Positions 1-7,209 of a DNA stretch of 64,000 nt are shown here, one piece after another. Each line of letters starts with the position of its first letter. The stretch's first letter is position 1. Source of the stretch: Nocardia harenae NBRC 108248 (lineage in GTDB: Bacteria > Actinomycetota > Actinomycetes > Mycobacteriales > Mycobacteriaceae); NCBI RefSeq assembly GCF_001612885.1, contig NZ_BDBH01000012.1, positions 219,318 through 283,317 on the forward strand. Direction: 5' to 3'. The position numbers and the translations under genes were made by a program. Under the pieces are notes generated by a model that saw only the letters and a program-made list of their open reading frames with translations, made no database searches and had not been told where the DNA came from.

Positions 1-2933
1 GGCTCCGGCTCGCCGCCGACGATCTGGTGACCCGCCGTGGCGAGCTCGCGGGCAGGCAGAGCAAGGAGGCCTACGCCCGCGAGCAGCAGATCACCGTGCA
101 GGCCGAGCTGGACGCCGCGGGCGCCGCGCTGGCCGCGCAGGAGCACCAGCTCGCCGAGCTGACCCCGAGCTCGGAGGCGGCGGCGCAGACCTGGTTCCAG
201 CTCTCCGCGCTGGCCGAGCGGGTCAATGCCACCATCCGGATCGCCGGTGACCGGGCCAGGCACCTGGACACCGCCACCCAGGCGGGCACCGGCCGCGACC
301 CGGAGCAGCTGGAGGCCGAGGCCGACCGGGTGGCGGCCGAGGAGGCCGAGCTGCGCGAGACCGTCGAGATGACGGTGGAGACGCTGGAGGCCGCGCGCGA
401 CGCGCTGGCCGAGCGCGAGCAGGCCGCCAAGGCCGCCGAGCAGGCGCACCTCGCCGCGGTGCGCGCCATCGCCGACCGCCGCGAGGGGCTGGCCCGGCTC
501 GCCGGACAGGTCGAGACGCTGCGGCACAAGGCCCAGTCGGCGGATGCCGAGATCACCCGGATCTCCGGCGCGATCACCGAGGCGGGCAGGCGCGCCGACA
601 CCGCGCGCGCCGAGTTCGACGACGTGCAGGGCGAGCTGGCCGAGCTGGACGCGGGCGAGGCCGGGCTGGACGCCCAGCACGAGCACGCCGTCGAGGCGCT
701 GGAGCTGGCCGATGCCAGGGTGGCCGAGCTACGGCAGGAGGACCGCGACGCCACCAAGCGGGTGGCGTCGCTGAGCGCCCGCATCGAAGCGCTCGGCATG
801 AACCTCACCCGCAAGGACGGCACCGCCTGGCTGGCCGAGCACAGCCCGGCCGGGCTGCTCGGGCCGCTCTCCGGGGTGCTGCGGGTGCGCTCCGGCTTCG
901 AGGCCGCGGTGGCCGCCGTGCTCGGCCCGCTCGCCGACGCCACCGCGGCGCGGTCGACCGCCGCCGCCTACGACGCGCTGCGCGCCATCAAGGCGGCCGA
1001 CGGCGGGCGGGTCGGGCTGGTCTTCCACACCGAAGCCCGGGCGGCCGCGGTCGCCGCGCTGCCCGCCGGCGCCACCGCGCTGGCCGAGGTGGTCGAGTAC
1101 CCGGACGAGCTGGCCCCCGCGGTGCTCGCGCTGACCGCGGCGGTCGCCGTCGTCGACGATCTCGCCGCCGCCGCCGAGCTCCTCGCCACCCGCCCCGAGC
1201 TTCGCATCGTCACCAGGGAGGGGGACCTGGCCGGGACCGGCTGGGTGCTCGGCGGCTCCGAGCGGGCGCCGAGCAGGCTGGAGATCCAGGCCGAGATCGA
1301 TGCCGCCGCCGCCGAGCTCGACGCCGCCCAGCGCCGCGCCGCCGAGCTGGAGGCCGCGCTGGCCGGTGCCCTGGACGAGCAGACCGACCGCAAGCAGGCG
1401 GTCGACCACACCCTGCTCGCGCTGCACGAATCCGACCAGGCGCTGGTCGCGGTGTACGAGCGGCTGGCCAGGCTGGGCGAGACCACCCGCACCGCGGAGA
1501 AGGAGAGCGCCCGCCTCTACGACCAGCGCGCCGCCGCCGAAGCCGGCCGCGAGCAGAGCCTGGCCACCCTGGCCGAGCTGGAGGACCGGCTGCGCAATGC
1601 CGAACTCGAGCAGGCCAGGATCGACGCCGACGGCTACGGCGCGGCGGGCACCGAGGCCGCGGGCCGGGAGCGCGAGGAGGCCGCCGCCGCGCTCGCCGAG
1701 GCCAGGACCATGGAGGTGGAGGCCAGGCTGGCGGTGCGCACGGCCGAGGAGCGCGCGCAGTCGGTACACGGCAAGGCCGATTCGCTGCGCCGCGCGGCGC
1801 GGGCCGAGCGCGAGGCGCGGGCGCGGGCCGAGCGCGCGCAGGCGGCCAGGCGCAAGGCCGCCGCGGTGGCCGCCGCTGTCGCGGAGTCCGGCGCGCAGGT
1901 CGCGCGGGAGCTGGAGCAGGTGGTGGCGCGGGCCGCCGCCCGGCGCGACGAGCTGGTGCGGCGCCGCACCGAGGTGGCCGCCGAGGTGGAGCGGGTCAAG
2001 GAGCGGGTGCGGGCGCTCACCGCGCAGCTCACCCAGCTCACCGACGCGGTGCACCGGGACGAGGTGGCCAAGGCCGAGGCGGCGCTGCGCATCGAGCAGG
2101 TCGAGGCGACGATCGCCGAGCAGTTCGGGATCGCGCTGGACGACCTGGTCGCCGAGTACGGCCCCGACGTCCCGCTGCCGCCGTCGGAGCTGGAGCTGCG
2201 CGAATACGAGCAGGCCAGGGAGCGCGGCGAGGCGGTCACCGAGCCGCAGCCCATGCCCTACGACCGCGCCTCGCAGGAGCGCAGGGCGCGGCGCGCGGAG
2301 AAGGATCTCAGCACGCTCGGCAAGGTGAACCCGCTCGCGCTGGAGGAGTTCGCCGCGCTGGAGGAGCGCTACAACTTCCTCGCCACCCAGCTGGAGGACG
2401 TGAAGAACGCCAGGCAGGACCTGCTCGACGTGGTCGCCGAGGTGGACGCCCGCATCCTGCAGGTCTTCACCGAGGCGTATGCCGACGTCGAGCGCGAGTT
2501 CGTCGGGGTCTTCGCCCGGCTCTTCCCCGGCGGCGAGGGGCGGCTGGTGCTCACCGACCCCTCGGACATGCTCACCACCGGCATCGAGGTGGAGGCGCGG
2601 CCGCCGGGCAAGAAGGTCAAGCGGCTCTCGCTGCTCTCCGGCGGGGAGAAGTCGCTGACCGCGGTGGCGCTGCTGGTCGCCATCTTCCGGGCGCGGCCCT
2701 CCCCGTTCTACGTGATGGACGAGGTCGAGGCGGCGCTCGACGACACCAATCTGCGCCGCCTCATCGGCCTCTTCGAGCAGCTGCGGGAGAAGAGCCAGCT
2801 CATCGTGATCACACACCAGAAGCCGACCATGGAGATCGCCGACGCGCTCTACGGGGTCAGCATGCGGGGGGACGGCATCACCCAGGTGATCTCGCAGCGG
2901 TTGCGCGGCGAGAACCTCGCCGCGTCGGGGTAG
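1..2933 (+). CDS. smc: Chromosome segregation ATPase SMC, 3' part (5' end outside window)
   Basis: Structural maintenance of chromosomes protein, the condensin ATPase that organises and segregates the nucleoid. The reading frame is open from base 3, so the N-terminal ATPase head and start codon lie upstream of the window. Visible parts, numbered from base 27, are a long Ala/Glu/Arg-rich coiled coil, a globular hinge at about residues 275-400, the returning coiled coil, and the C-terminal head. The head carries the ABC signature LSGGEKSLTAVALL near residue 867 and a Walker B segment FYVMDEVEAALDD near residue 895. The antiparallel arrangement and these motifs make the call secure. As in mycobacteria, it is followed by ftsY, with a small opposite-strand gene between them. 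Confidence 0.97.
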   Translation, partial: LRLAADDLVTRRGELAGRQSKEAYAREQQITVQAELDAAGAALAAQEHQLAELTPSSEAAAQTWFQLSALAERVNATIRIAGDRARHLDTATQAGTGRDPEQLEAEADRVAAEEAELRETVEMTVETLEAARDALAEREQAAKAAEQAHLAAVRAIADRREGLARLAGQVETLRHKAQSADAEITRISGAITEAGRRADTARAEFDDVQGELAELDAGEAGLDAQHEHAVEALELADARVAELRQEDRDATKRVASLSARIEALGMNLTRKDGTAWLAEHSPAGLLGPLSGVLRVRSGFEAAVAAVLGPLADATAARSTAAAYDALRAIKAADGGRVGLVFHTEARAAAVAALPAGATALAEVVEYPDELAPAVLALTAAVAVVDDLAAAAELLATRPELRIVTREGDLAGTGWVLGGSERAPSRLEIQAEIDAAAAELDAAQRRAAELEAALAGALDEQTDRKQAVDHTLLALHESDQALVAVYERLARLGETTRTAEKESARLYDQRAAAEAGREQSLATLAELEDRLRNAELEQARIDADGYGAAGTEAAGREREEAAAALAEARTMEVEARLAVRTAEERAQSVHGKADSLRRAARAEREARARAERAQAARRKAAAVAAAVAESGAQVARELEQVVARAAARRDELVRRRTEVAAEVERVKERVRALTAQLTQLTDAVHRDEVAKAEAALRIEQVEATIAEQFGIALDDLVAEYGPDVPLPPSELELREYEQARERGEAVTEPQPMPYDRASQERRARRAEKDLSTLGKVNPLALEEFAALEERYNFLATQLEDVKNARQDLLDVVAEVDARILQVFTEAYADVEREFVGVFARLFPGGEGRLVLTDPSDMLTTGIEVEARPPGKKVKRLSLLSGGEKSLTAVALLVAIFRARPSPFYVMDEVEAALDDTNLRRLIGLFEQLREKSQLIVITHQKPTMEIADALYGVSMRGDGITQVISQRLRGENLAASG

Positions 2934-3053
2934 GGGCGGGGCCGCCCGCCCGAGGTGGGAGACGCCGCCGCAGGCGCCGGGCCGGCCCGCCGGAACGGTG
3001 ACCGAGTACGGCGTTCCGGGGGAGCACCGGCGCGAGCCGGGTGCCGTCGCGAA

Positions 3054-3443
3054 CTAGAGCAGGTCGCTGACGTCGTCCGGGACGTCGACCGCGTACTTCC
3101 GCAGGATCTCCATGGAAATCACCTCGAGCGCGTCCTCGTGGGTGGCGGCGAGCACCACCGGCGCGGCCACCCCGTCCTCGTGCGCGTGCAGCCAGCGCAC
3201 CGCGACGACGCACCAGCGGTCGCCCGGCTGCAGGCCGGGGAAGTTGTTCTCCGGGCGCGGAGTGCTGAGGTCGTTGCCGATGGAGGCCTGGTGTTCCAGG
3301 AACTCCGCGGTGGCGACGGTGCACACGGTGTGGCTGCCGAGATCCTCCGGCCCGGTGCTGCAGCAGCCGTCGCGGTAGAAGCCGGTGAGAGGATCGGTGC
3401 CGCACTCTTCCAGCGGCCCCCCAAGCACGTTTCGATCGGTCAC
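3054..3443 (-). CDS. DUF2237 family protein
   Basis: A 129-residue protein recognised as DUF2237, a small conserved bacterial family of unknown function. It starts with GTG. The family-typical N-terminus NVLGGPLEECG is followed by TGFYRDGCC, with clustered cysteines, and by CTVATAEFLEHQ and GDRWCVVAVRW blocks. There is no signal peptide or membrane segment, so it is probably cytoplasmic. It sits convergent to smc and divergent from ftsY and looks like a single-gene unit inserted between them. No reaction can be assigned from the sequence. Confidence 0.85.
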   Translation of the reverse strand: MTDRNVLGGPLEECGTDPLTGFYRDGCCSTGPEDLGSHTVCTVATAEFLEHQASIGNDLSTPRPENNFPGLQPGDRWCVVAVRWLHAHEDGVAAPVVLAATHEDALEVISMEILRKYAVDVPDDVSDLL

Positions 3444-3555
3444 GCCGCCGATCCTATTGGCCTCTGCCGAGAAGTTCCGCAGGACAAGAAATCTCGATGG
3501 CCGGTGTTTCGGCGCGCGGGCACCCTGACCAGCAGCTCAGCCGGGCTCTGCAAGG

Positions 3556-5238
3556 ATGTCCGGTGTGAGTGCCGAAGCCTGGATTCTGATCGCCGTGATC
3601 GCCGCCGTCGTGCTGGTGGTGTTGGTCGCGGGCTACATCCTCTCCAAGCGCCGCCGGGTGTCGCTGACCGCCCCGGCGGCGGAGCAGGAGCTGACCGACC
3701 GCTCCGGCGGCTACACCGCCGCGGGCGGATTCAGCTTCAGCAGGGGCGGTGCCGCCACCGCGGAACCGGAGCCGCGGCTGCGCGACCGCACCGACACCGA
3801 GGGGCAGCCGCACATCGGCGACGACGCCGCCGTCCCGCGCGACGCGCACCGCCGCGGGATCACCGAGGTCCGGCTCCCGGACGCGGATGTGGAGCCGTCC
3901 GAAACGGTCACCCCCTCCGGCGATCCCACCGCTACCGCACCGTCCGAAACGGAGACTCCCGACGCGGGGGCTGCCGCCCCCGGTGCCACCGCCCCCGGCA
4001 CCACCGCGCCCGGTGGCACCGCGGCCGACGCTGCCGCCGCCCCGTCCGGTACCGCCTCCGCCGAGGGCACCGCACAGACCAAGGGCACCGCCGCCACCGG
4101 CGATACCGCCGCGGCCGGAGCCACAATCACCCCGACCGCCCCGGCTACCGCCGACACGGCTCCGTCCACGCCCATCCCGGGCACCGCCGCCACCGGCGAT
4201 AGCGCCGCGGCCGGAGCCATGACCGCCCCGGCTACCGCCGACACGGCTCCGTCCACGCCCATCCCGGGCGCCGCTCCCGCCGCGGGCACCGCAGGCACCG
4301 CTCCCGCCGCGGACATCGCCCCGACCTCCGGTCGGCTGACCCGCCTCCGCGGCCGCCTCTCCCGCTCCCAGAACGCCGTGGGCAAGAGCCTCCTCGGCCT
4401 GCTCGGCGGCGGCGACCTGGACGAGGACTCCTGGGAGGAGGTCGAGGACACCCTGGTCCTCGCCGACCTCGGCACCGCGAGCACCGGCGTCATCGTGCAG
4501 CGACTGCGCGAGGAGATGGCGGCCCGCAGCGTGCGCACCACCGACGAGGCCCGCTCGGTGCTGCGCACGGTCCTGGTCGAGGCGCTGCGCCCGGAGCTGG
4601 ACCGCGCGGTCCGCGCCCTGCCGCACGACGACCACCCGTCGATCCTGCTCGTGGTCGGCGTGAACGGCACCGGGAAGACCACTACCACCGGCAAACTGGC
4701 CCGGGTGCTGGTCGCCGACGGCCGCCGGGTGCTGCTCGGCGCGGCCGACACCTTCCGCGCCGCCGCCGCCGATCAGCTGCAGACCTGGGGCGAGCGGGTC
4801 GGCGCCGACACCGTGCGCGGCCGCGAGGGCGCCGACCCGGCCTCGGTCGCCTTCGACGCCGTGACCACGGGGATCGAGCGCGGCGTCGACGTCGTGCTGG
4901 TCGACACCGCGGGCAGGCTGCACACCAAGACCGGGCTCATGGACGAGCTCGGCAAGGTGAAGCGGGTGGTGGAGAAGAAGGCCGCGGTGGACGAGGTGCT
5001 GCTGGTGCTCGACGCCACTGTCGGGCAGAACGGCCTCGCGCAGGCCCGGGTCTTCGCCGAGGTCGTCGACATCACCGGCGTCGTGCTCACCAAGCTGGAC
5101 GGCACCGCCAAGGGCGGCATCGTCTTCCAGGTGCAGCACGAGCTCGGCGTCCCGGTGAAGCTGGTCGGGCTCGGCGAGGGCGCCGACGATCTCGCCCCGT
5201 TCGAGCCCGGCGCCTTCGTGGACGCGCTCCTCGGCTGA
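3556..5238 (+). CDS. ftsY: Signal recognition particle receptor FtsY
   Basis: SRP receptor GTPase that docks ribosome-SRP complexes at the membrane; its partner Ffh is encoded at 10132-11682. The N-terminus has one hydrophobic segment (about residues 7-29) followed by KRRR, so unlike Escherichia coli FtsY it appears membrane anchored, as in other actinobacteria. Residues about 110-260 are a low-complexity Ala/Thr/Pro linker with an internal duplication. The NG domain follows, with P-loop GVNGTGKT (about residues 368-375), ADTFRAAA, DTAGR and TKLDG. An alternative GTG start at 3565 has a better spaced AAGGA and would remove three residues. The protein is 560 residues, long for the family because of the linker. 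Confidence 0.96.
   Translation: MSGVSAEAWILIAVIAAVVLVVLVAGYILSKRRRVSLTAPAAEQELTDRSGGYTAAGGFSFSRGGAATAEPEPRLRDRTDTEGQPHIGDDAAVPRDAHRRGITEVRLPDADVEPSETVTPSGDPTATAPSETETPDAGAAAPGATAPGTTAPGGTAADAAAAPSGTASAEGTAQTKGTAATGDTAAAGATITPTAPATADTAPSTPIPGTAATGDSAAAGAMTAPATADTAPSTPIPGAAPAAGTAGTAPAADIAPTSGRLTRLRGRLSRSQNAVGKSLLGLLGGGDLDEDSWEEVEDTLVLADLGTASTGVIVQRLREEMAARSVRTTDEARSVLRTVLVEALRPELDRAVRALPHDDHPSILLVVGVNGTGKTTTTGKLARVLVADGRRVLLGAADTFRAAAADQLQTWGERVGADTVRGREGADPASVAFDAVTTGIERGVDVVLVDTAGRLHTKTGLMDELGKVKRVVEKKAAVDEVLLVLDATVGQNGLAQARVFAEVVDITGVVLTKLDGTAKGGIVFQVQHELGVPVKLVGLGEGADDLAPFEPGAFVDALLG
4083..4269 (+). repeat. Imperfect tandem duplication in the FtsY linker
   Basis: Two copies of a roughly 90-base unit lie in frame. 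The segment beginning at 4083 (coding GTAATGDTAAAGA) recurs at 4179. The segment 4134-4182 recurs base for base at 4221-4269, coding TAPATADTAPSTPIPG each time. The offset changes from 96 to 87 bases because the second unit lacks nine bases. It lengthens the disordered linker without breaking the frame. Confidence 0.85.
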
Positions 5239-5260
5239 GAAATTTGTCGCACATTTGCCA

Positions 5261-5274
5261 GAAAACCGGTTTTC
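5261..5274. other. 14-base perfect palindrome downstream of ftsY
   Basis: GAAAACCGGTTTTC is its own reverse complement and lies 23 bases after the ftsY stop, upstream of the GlnR-like site. It could be the core of a weak termination hairpin or a protein-binding site. Sequence alone does not decide. Confidence 0.4.
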
Positions 5275-5314
5275 GGCCGGAGGAAACGTGGACGCAACAC
5301 AACCGGCGCACCCG

Positions 5315-5352
5315 TTCACGTAGGTGAAACACGCCGGATTGCCGGATGAAAC
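5315..5352 (+). promoter_or_regulatory. Candidate GlnR operator upstream of amtB
   Basis: The arrangement is TTCAC-n6-GAAAC-n6-GATTG-n6-GAAAC. It matches the actinobacterial GlnR layout of alternating a-sites (gTnAC) and b-sites (GaAAC) separated by six bases. Both b-sites are perfect, the first a-site has one mismatch, and the second a-site is poor. It ends 72 bases before the amtB start codon, directly upstream of an ammonium transporter and PII pair, the classic GlnR targets. Seen: motif and spacing. Inferred: activation under nitrogen limitation. Confidence 0.75.
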
Positions 5353-5424
5353 ACCAGGTGAGGATTCTTCTTCCCAGGTCCTGATGCCGAAGTCGGCCGG
5401 GCCCGAGATGAGGAGGACATCAAG

Positions 5425-6771
5425 GTGGATTTTCCCACAATCGGCGCGCCGGACGCCGGTGACACCGCATGGATGCTGGCGTCCGCAGCGCTCGTGTTGC
5501 TGATGACGCCCGGGCTCGCGTTTTTCTATGGCGGCATGGTCCGCGCCAAGAACGTGCTGAACATGATCATGATGAGCATCAGTGCCATGGGGCTCATCAC
5601 GATCCTGTGGGCGCTCTACGGCTTCTCGATCGCCTTCGGCGAGGACAAGGGCAATCTGATCGGCGACCCGACGCAGTACTTCGGCCTCGCCAAGGTCTTC
5701 GGCGGTGAGTACCTCGCCTCCACCGACCCGGAGGCGCCCGCCGCCATCCCGCTGTTCGGCACCATCCCGCTCTCGGTGTTCGTCGCCTTCCAGCTGATGT
5801 TCGCGATCATCACGGTCGCCCTCATCTCGGGTGCGGTCGCCGACCGCATCAAGTTCGGCTCCTGGCTGGTCTTCGCCGGCATCTGGGCCACGGTCGTCTA
5901 CTTCCCGGTGGCGCACTGGGTCTTCGCGTTCGACGGCTACACCGGCGAGCAGGGCGGCTGGATCGCCAACAACCTCAAGGCCATCGACTTCGCCGGCGGC
6001 ACCGCGGTGCACATCAACGCCGGTGCCGCCGGCCTGGTGCTCGCGATCATCCTCGGCAAGCGCAAGAGCTGGCCGAGCACCCCGTTCCGCCCGCACAACC
6101 TGCCGTTCGTGATGCTCGGCGCCGGGCTGCTGTGGTTCGGCTGGTACGGCTTCAACGCCGGCTCCGCGGTCGGCTCCAACGGCATTGCCGGTGCCACCTT
6201 CCTGACCACCACCATCGCCACCGCCGCCGCCATGCTCGCCTGGCTCGTGGTGGAGAAGATCCGCGACGGCAAGCCCACCTCGCTCGGTGCCGCCTCGGGC
6301 ATCGTGGCCGGTCTGGTCGCCATCACCCCGTCCTGCTCGTCGGTGAACATCGTCGGCGCGCTGGTGATCGGCGTCGTGGCGGGCGCGCTCTGCGCCCTCG
6401 CGGTCGGGCTGAAGTTCCGCTTCGGCTTCGATGATTCGCTCGACGTGGTCGGCGTGCACCTGGTCGGCGGTCTGGTCGGCACCCTGCTCGTCGGTCTGGT
6501 CGCGGCGCCGGAAGCGCCCGCGGGTGTCGAGGGGCTGTTCTACGGTGGTGGTCTGGAGCAGTTGAAGCTGCAGGCCGTCGGTGCCTTCGCGGTGCTGGCC
6601 TACTCGGTGGTCGCGACCGCGGTCATCGCCTTCGCCATCAAGTTCACCATCGGCCTGCGGGTCTCCGAGGAGGACGAGGCGCTCGGCGTGGACGAGTCCG
6701 AGCACGCGGAGAGCGCATACGATTTCGCTGCAGTGGGTGGCACCGCACGGACCACCGTCAAGGAGGCATGA
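5425..6771 (+). CDS. amtB: Ammonium transporter Amt
   Basis: Ammonium channel of the Amt/Mep/Rh family, 448 residues with about eleven hydrophobic membrane segments. It conducts ammonium/ammonia into the cell when nitrogen is scarce. Family marks include TPGLAFFYGGMVRAKNVL near the N-terminus. The two pore histidines are in GGTAVHINAGAAG and in SLDVVGVHLVGGLVG. The GTG start follows AGGAGG at 5411-5416 by eight bases. A GlnR-like operator lies upstream. glnK begins three bases after its stop, so the two are co-transcribed and their products are expected to interact, with PII closing the channel. Confidence 0.97.
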   Translation: MDFPTIGAPDAGDTAWMLASAALVLLMTPGLAFFYGGMVRAKNVLNMIMMSISAMGLITILWALYGFSIAFGEDKGNLIGDPTQYFGLAKVFGGEYLASTDPEAPAAIPLFGTIPLSVFVAFQLMFAIITVALISGAVADRIKFGSWLVFAGIWATVVYFPVAHWVFAFDGYTGEQGGWIANNLKAIDFAGGTAVHINAGAAGLVLAIILGKRKSWPSTPFRPHNLPFVMLGAGLLWFGWYGFNAGSAVGSNGIAGATFLTTTIATAAAMLAWLVVEKIRDGKPTSLGAASGIVAGLVAITPSCSSVNIVGALVIGVVAGALCALAVGLKFRFGFDDSLDVVGVHLVGGLVGTLLVGLVAAPEAPAGVEGLFYGGGLEQLKLQAVGAFAVLAYSVVATAVIAFAIKFTIGLRVSEEDEALGVDESEHAESAYDFAAVGGTARTTVKEA

Positions 6772-6774
6772 CGC

Positions 6775-7113
6775 ATGAAACTGATCACCGCCATCGTCAA
6801 ACCGTTCACCCTCGAGGACGTGAAGAGCGCGCTCGAACAGGCCGGGATCCTCGGCATGACCGTGAGCGAAGTGCAGGGCTACGGCAGGCAGAAGGGTCAC
6901 ACCGAGGTCTACCGCGGCGCCGAGTACTCGGTGGACTTCGTGCCGAAGGTGCGCGTCGAGGTGGTCGTGGACGACGCCTCGGTGGACAAGGTCGTCGAGG
7001 TGATCGTCGAGGCCGCGCGCACCGGCAAGATCGGTGACGGCAAGGTCTGGGTGGCACCGGTCGAGACCGTGGTGCGGGTGCGCACCGGCGAGCGCGGCAG
7101 CGACGCACTGTAG
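6775..7113 (+). CDS. glnK: PII nitrogen regulatory protein (GlnK/GlnB)
   Basis: Trimeric PII signal protein of 112 residues, the normal family length. It reports nitrogen and energy status by binding 2-oxoglutarate and ATP/ADP, and regulates Amt and other targets. The T-loop sequence RGAEYSVDFVPK contains Tyr51, the residue modified by GlnD (adenylylation in actinobacteria). The C-terminal signature TGKIGDGKVWV is present. A strong AAGGAGG lies within the end of amtB, just before the ATG. The link with amtB and glnD is the standard actinobacterial nitrogen module. Confidence 0.97.
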   Translation: MKLITAIVKPFTLEDVKSALEQAGILGMTVSEVQGYGRQKGHTEVYRGAEYSVDFVPKVRVEVVVDDASVDKVVEVIVEAARTGKIGDGKVWVAPVETVVRVRTGERGSDAL

Positions 7114-7117
7114 TACT

Positions 7118-7145
7118 CCGGGGCCGGTGGACGGACCGGCCCCGG
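7118..7145 (+). terminator. Hairpin downstream of glnK
   Basis: A perfect 11-base stem, CCGGGGCCGGT (7118-7128) with ACCGGCCCCGG (7135-7145), around a six-base loop. It starts five bases after the glnK stop. There is no T-tract, as is common for GC-rich actinobacterial terminators. It probably reduces read-through from the amtB-glnK transcript into glnD. Confidence 0.65.
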
Positions 7146-7167
7146 ATCCAGCACGAGAGAGCGGCGG

Positions 7168-7201
7168 CCCCGCTCCGGCCGGAGCATCGGCCGGAGCGGG
7201 G
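7168..7201 (+). terminator. Second hairpin immediately before glnD
   Basis: A perfect 13-base stem (7168-7180 with 7189-7201) and an eight-base loop. Its 3' arm ends nine bases before the GTG proposed as the glnD start and includes the only purine-rich segment there. It may terminate transcription or hide the glnD ribosome-binding site. Confidence 0.6.
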
Positions 7202-7209
7202 TCGCGCGC

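Noticed and set aside
729..2816. Long minus-strand frame inside smc
   Set aside because: Antisense to the SMC coiled coil; repeated Gly/Arg/Leu composition and no family motif.
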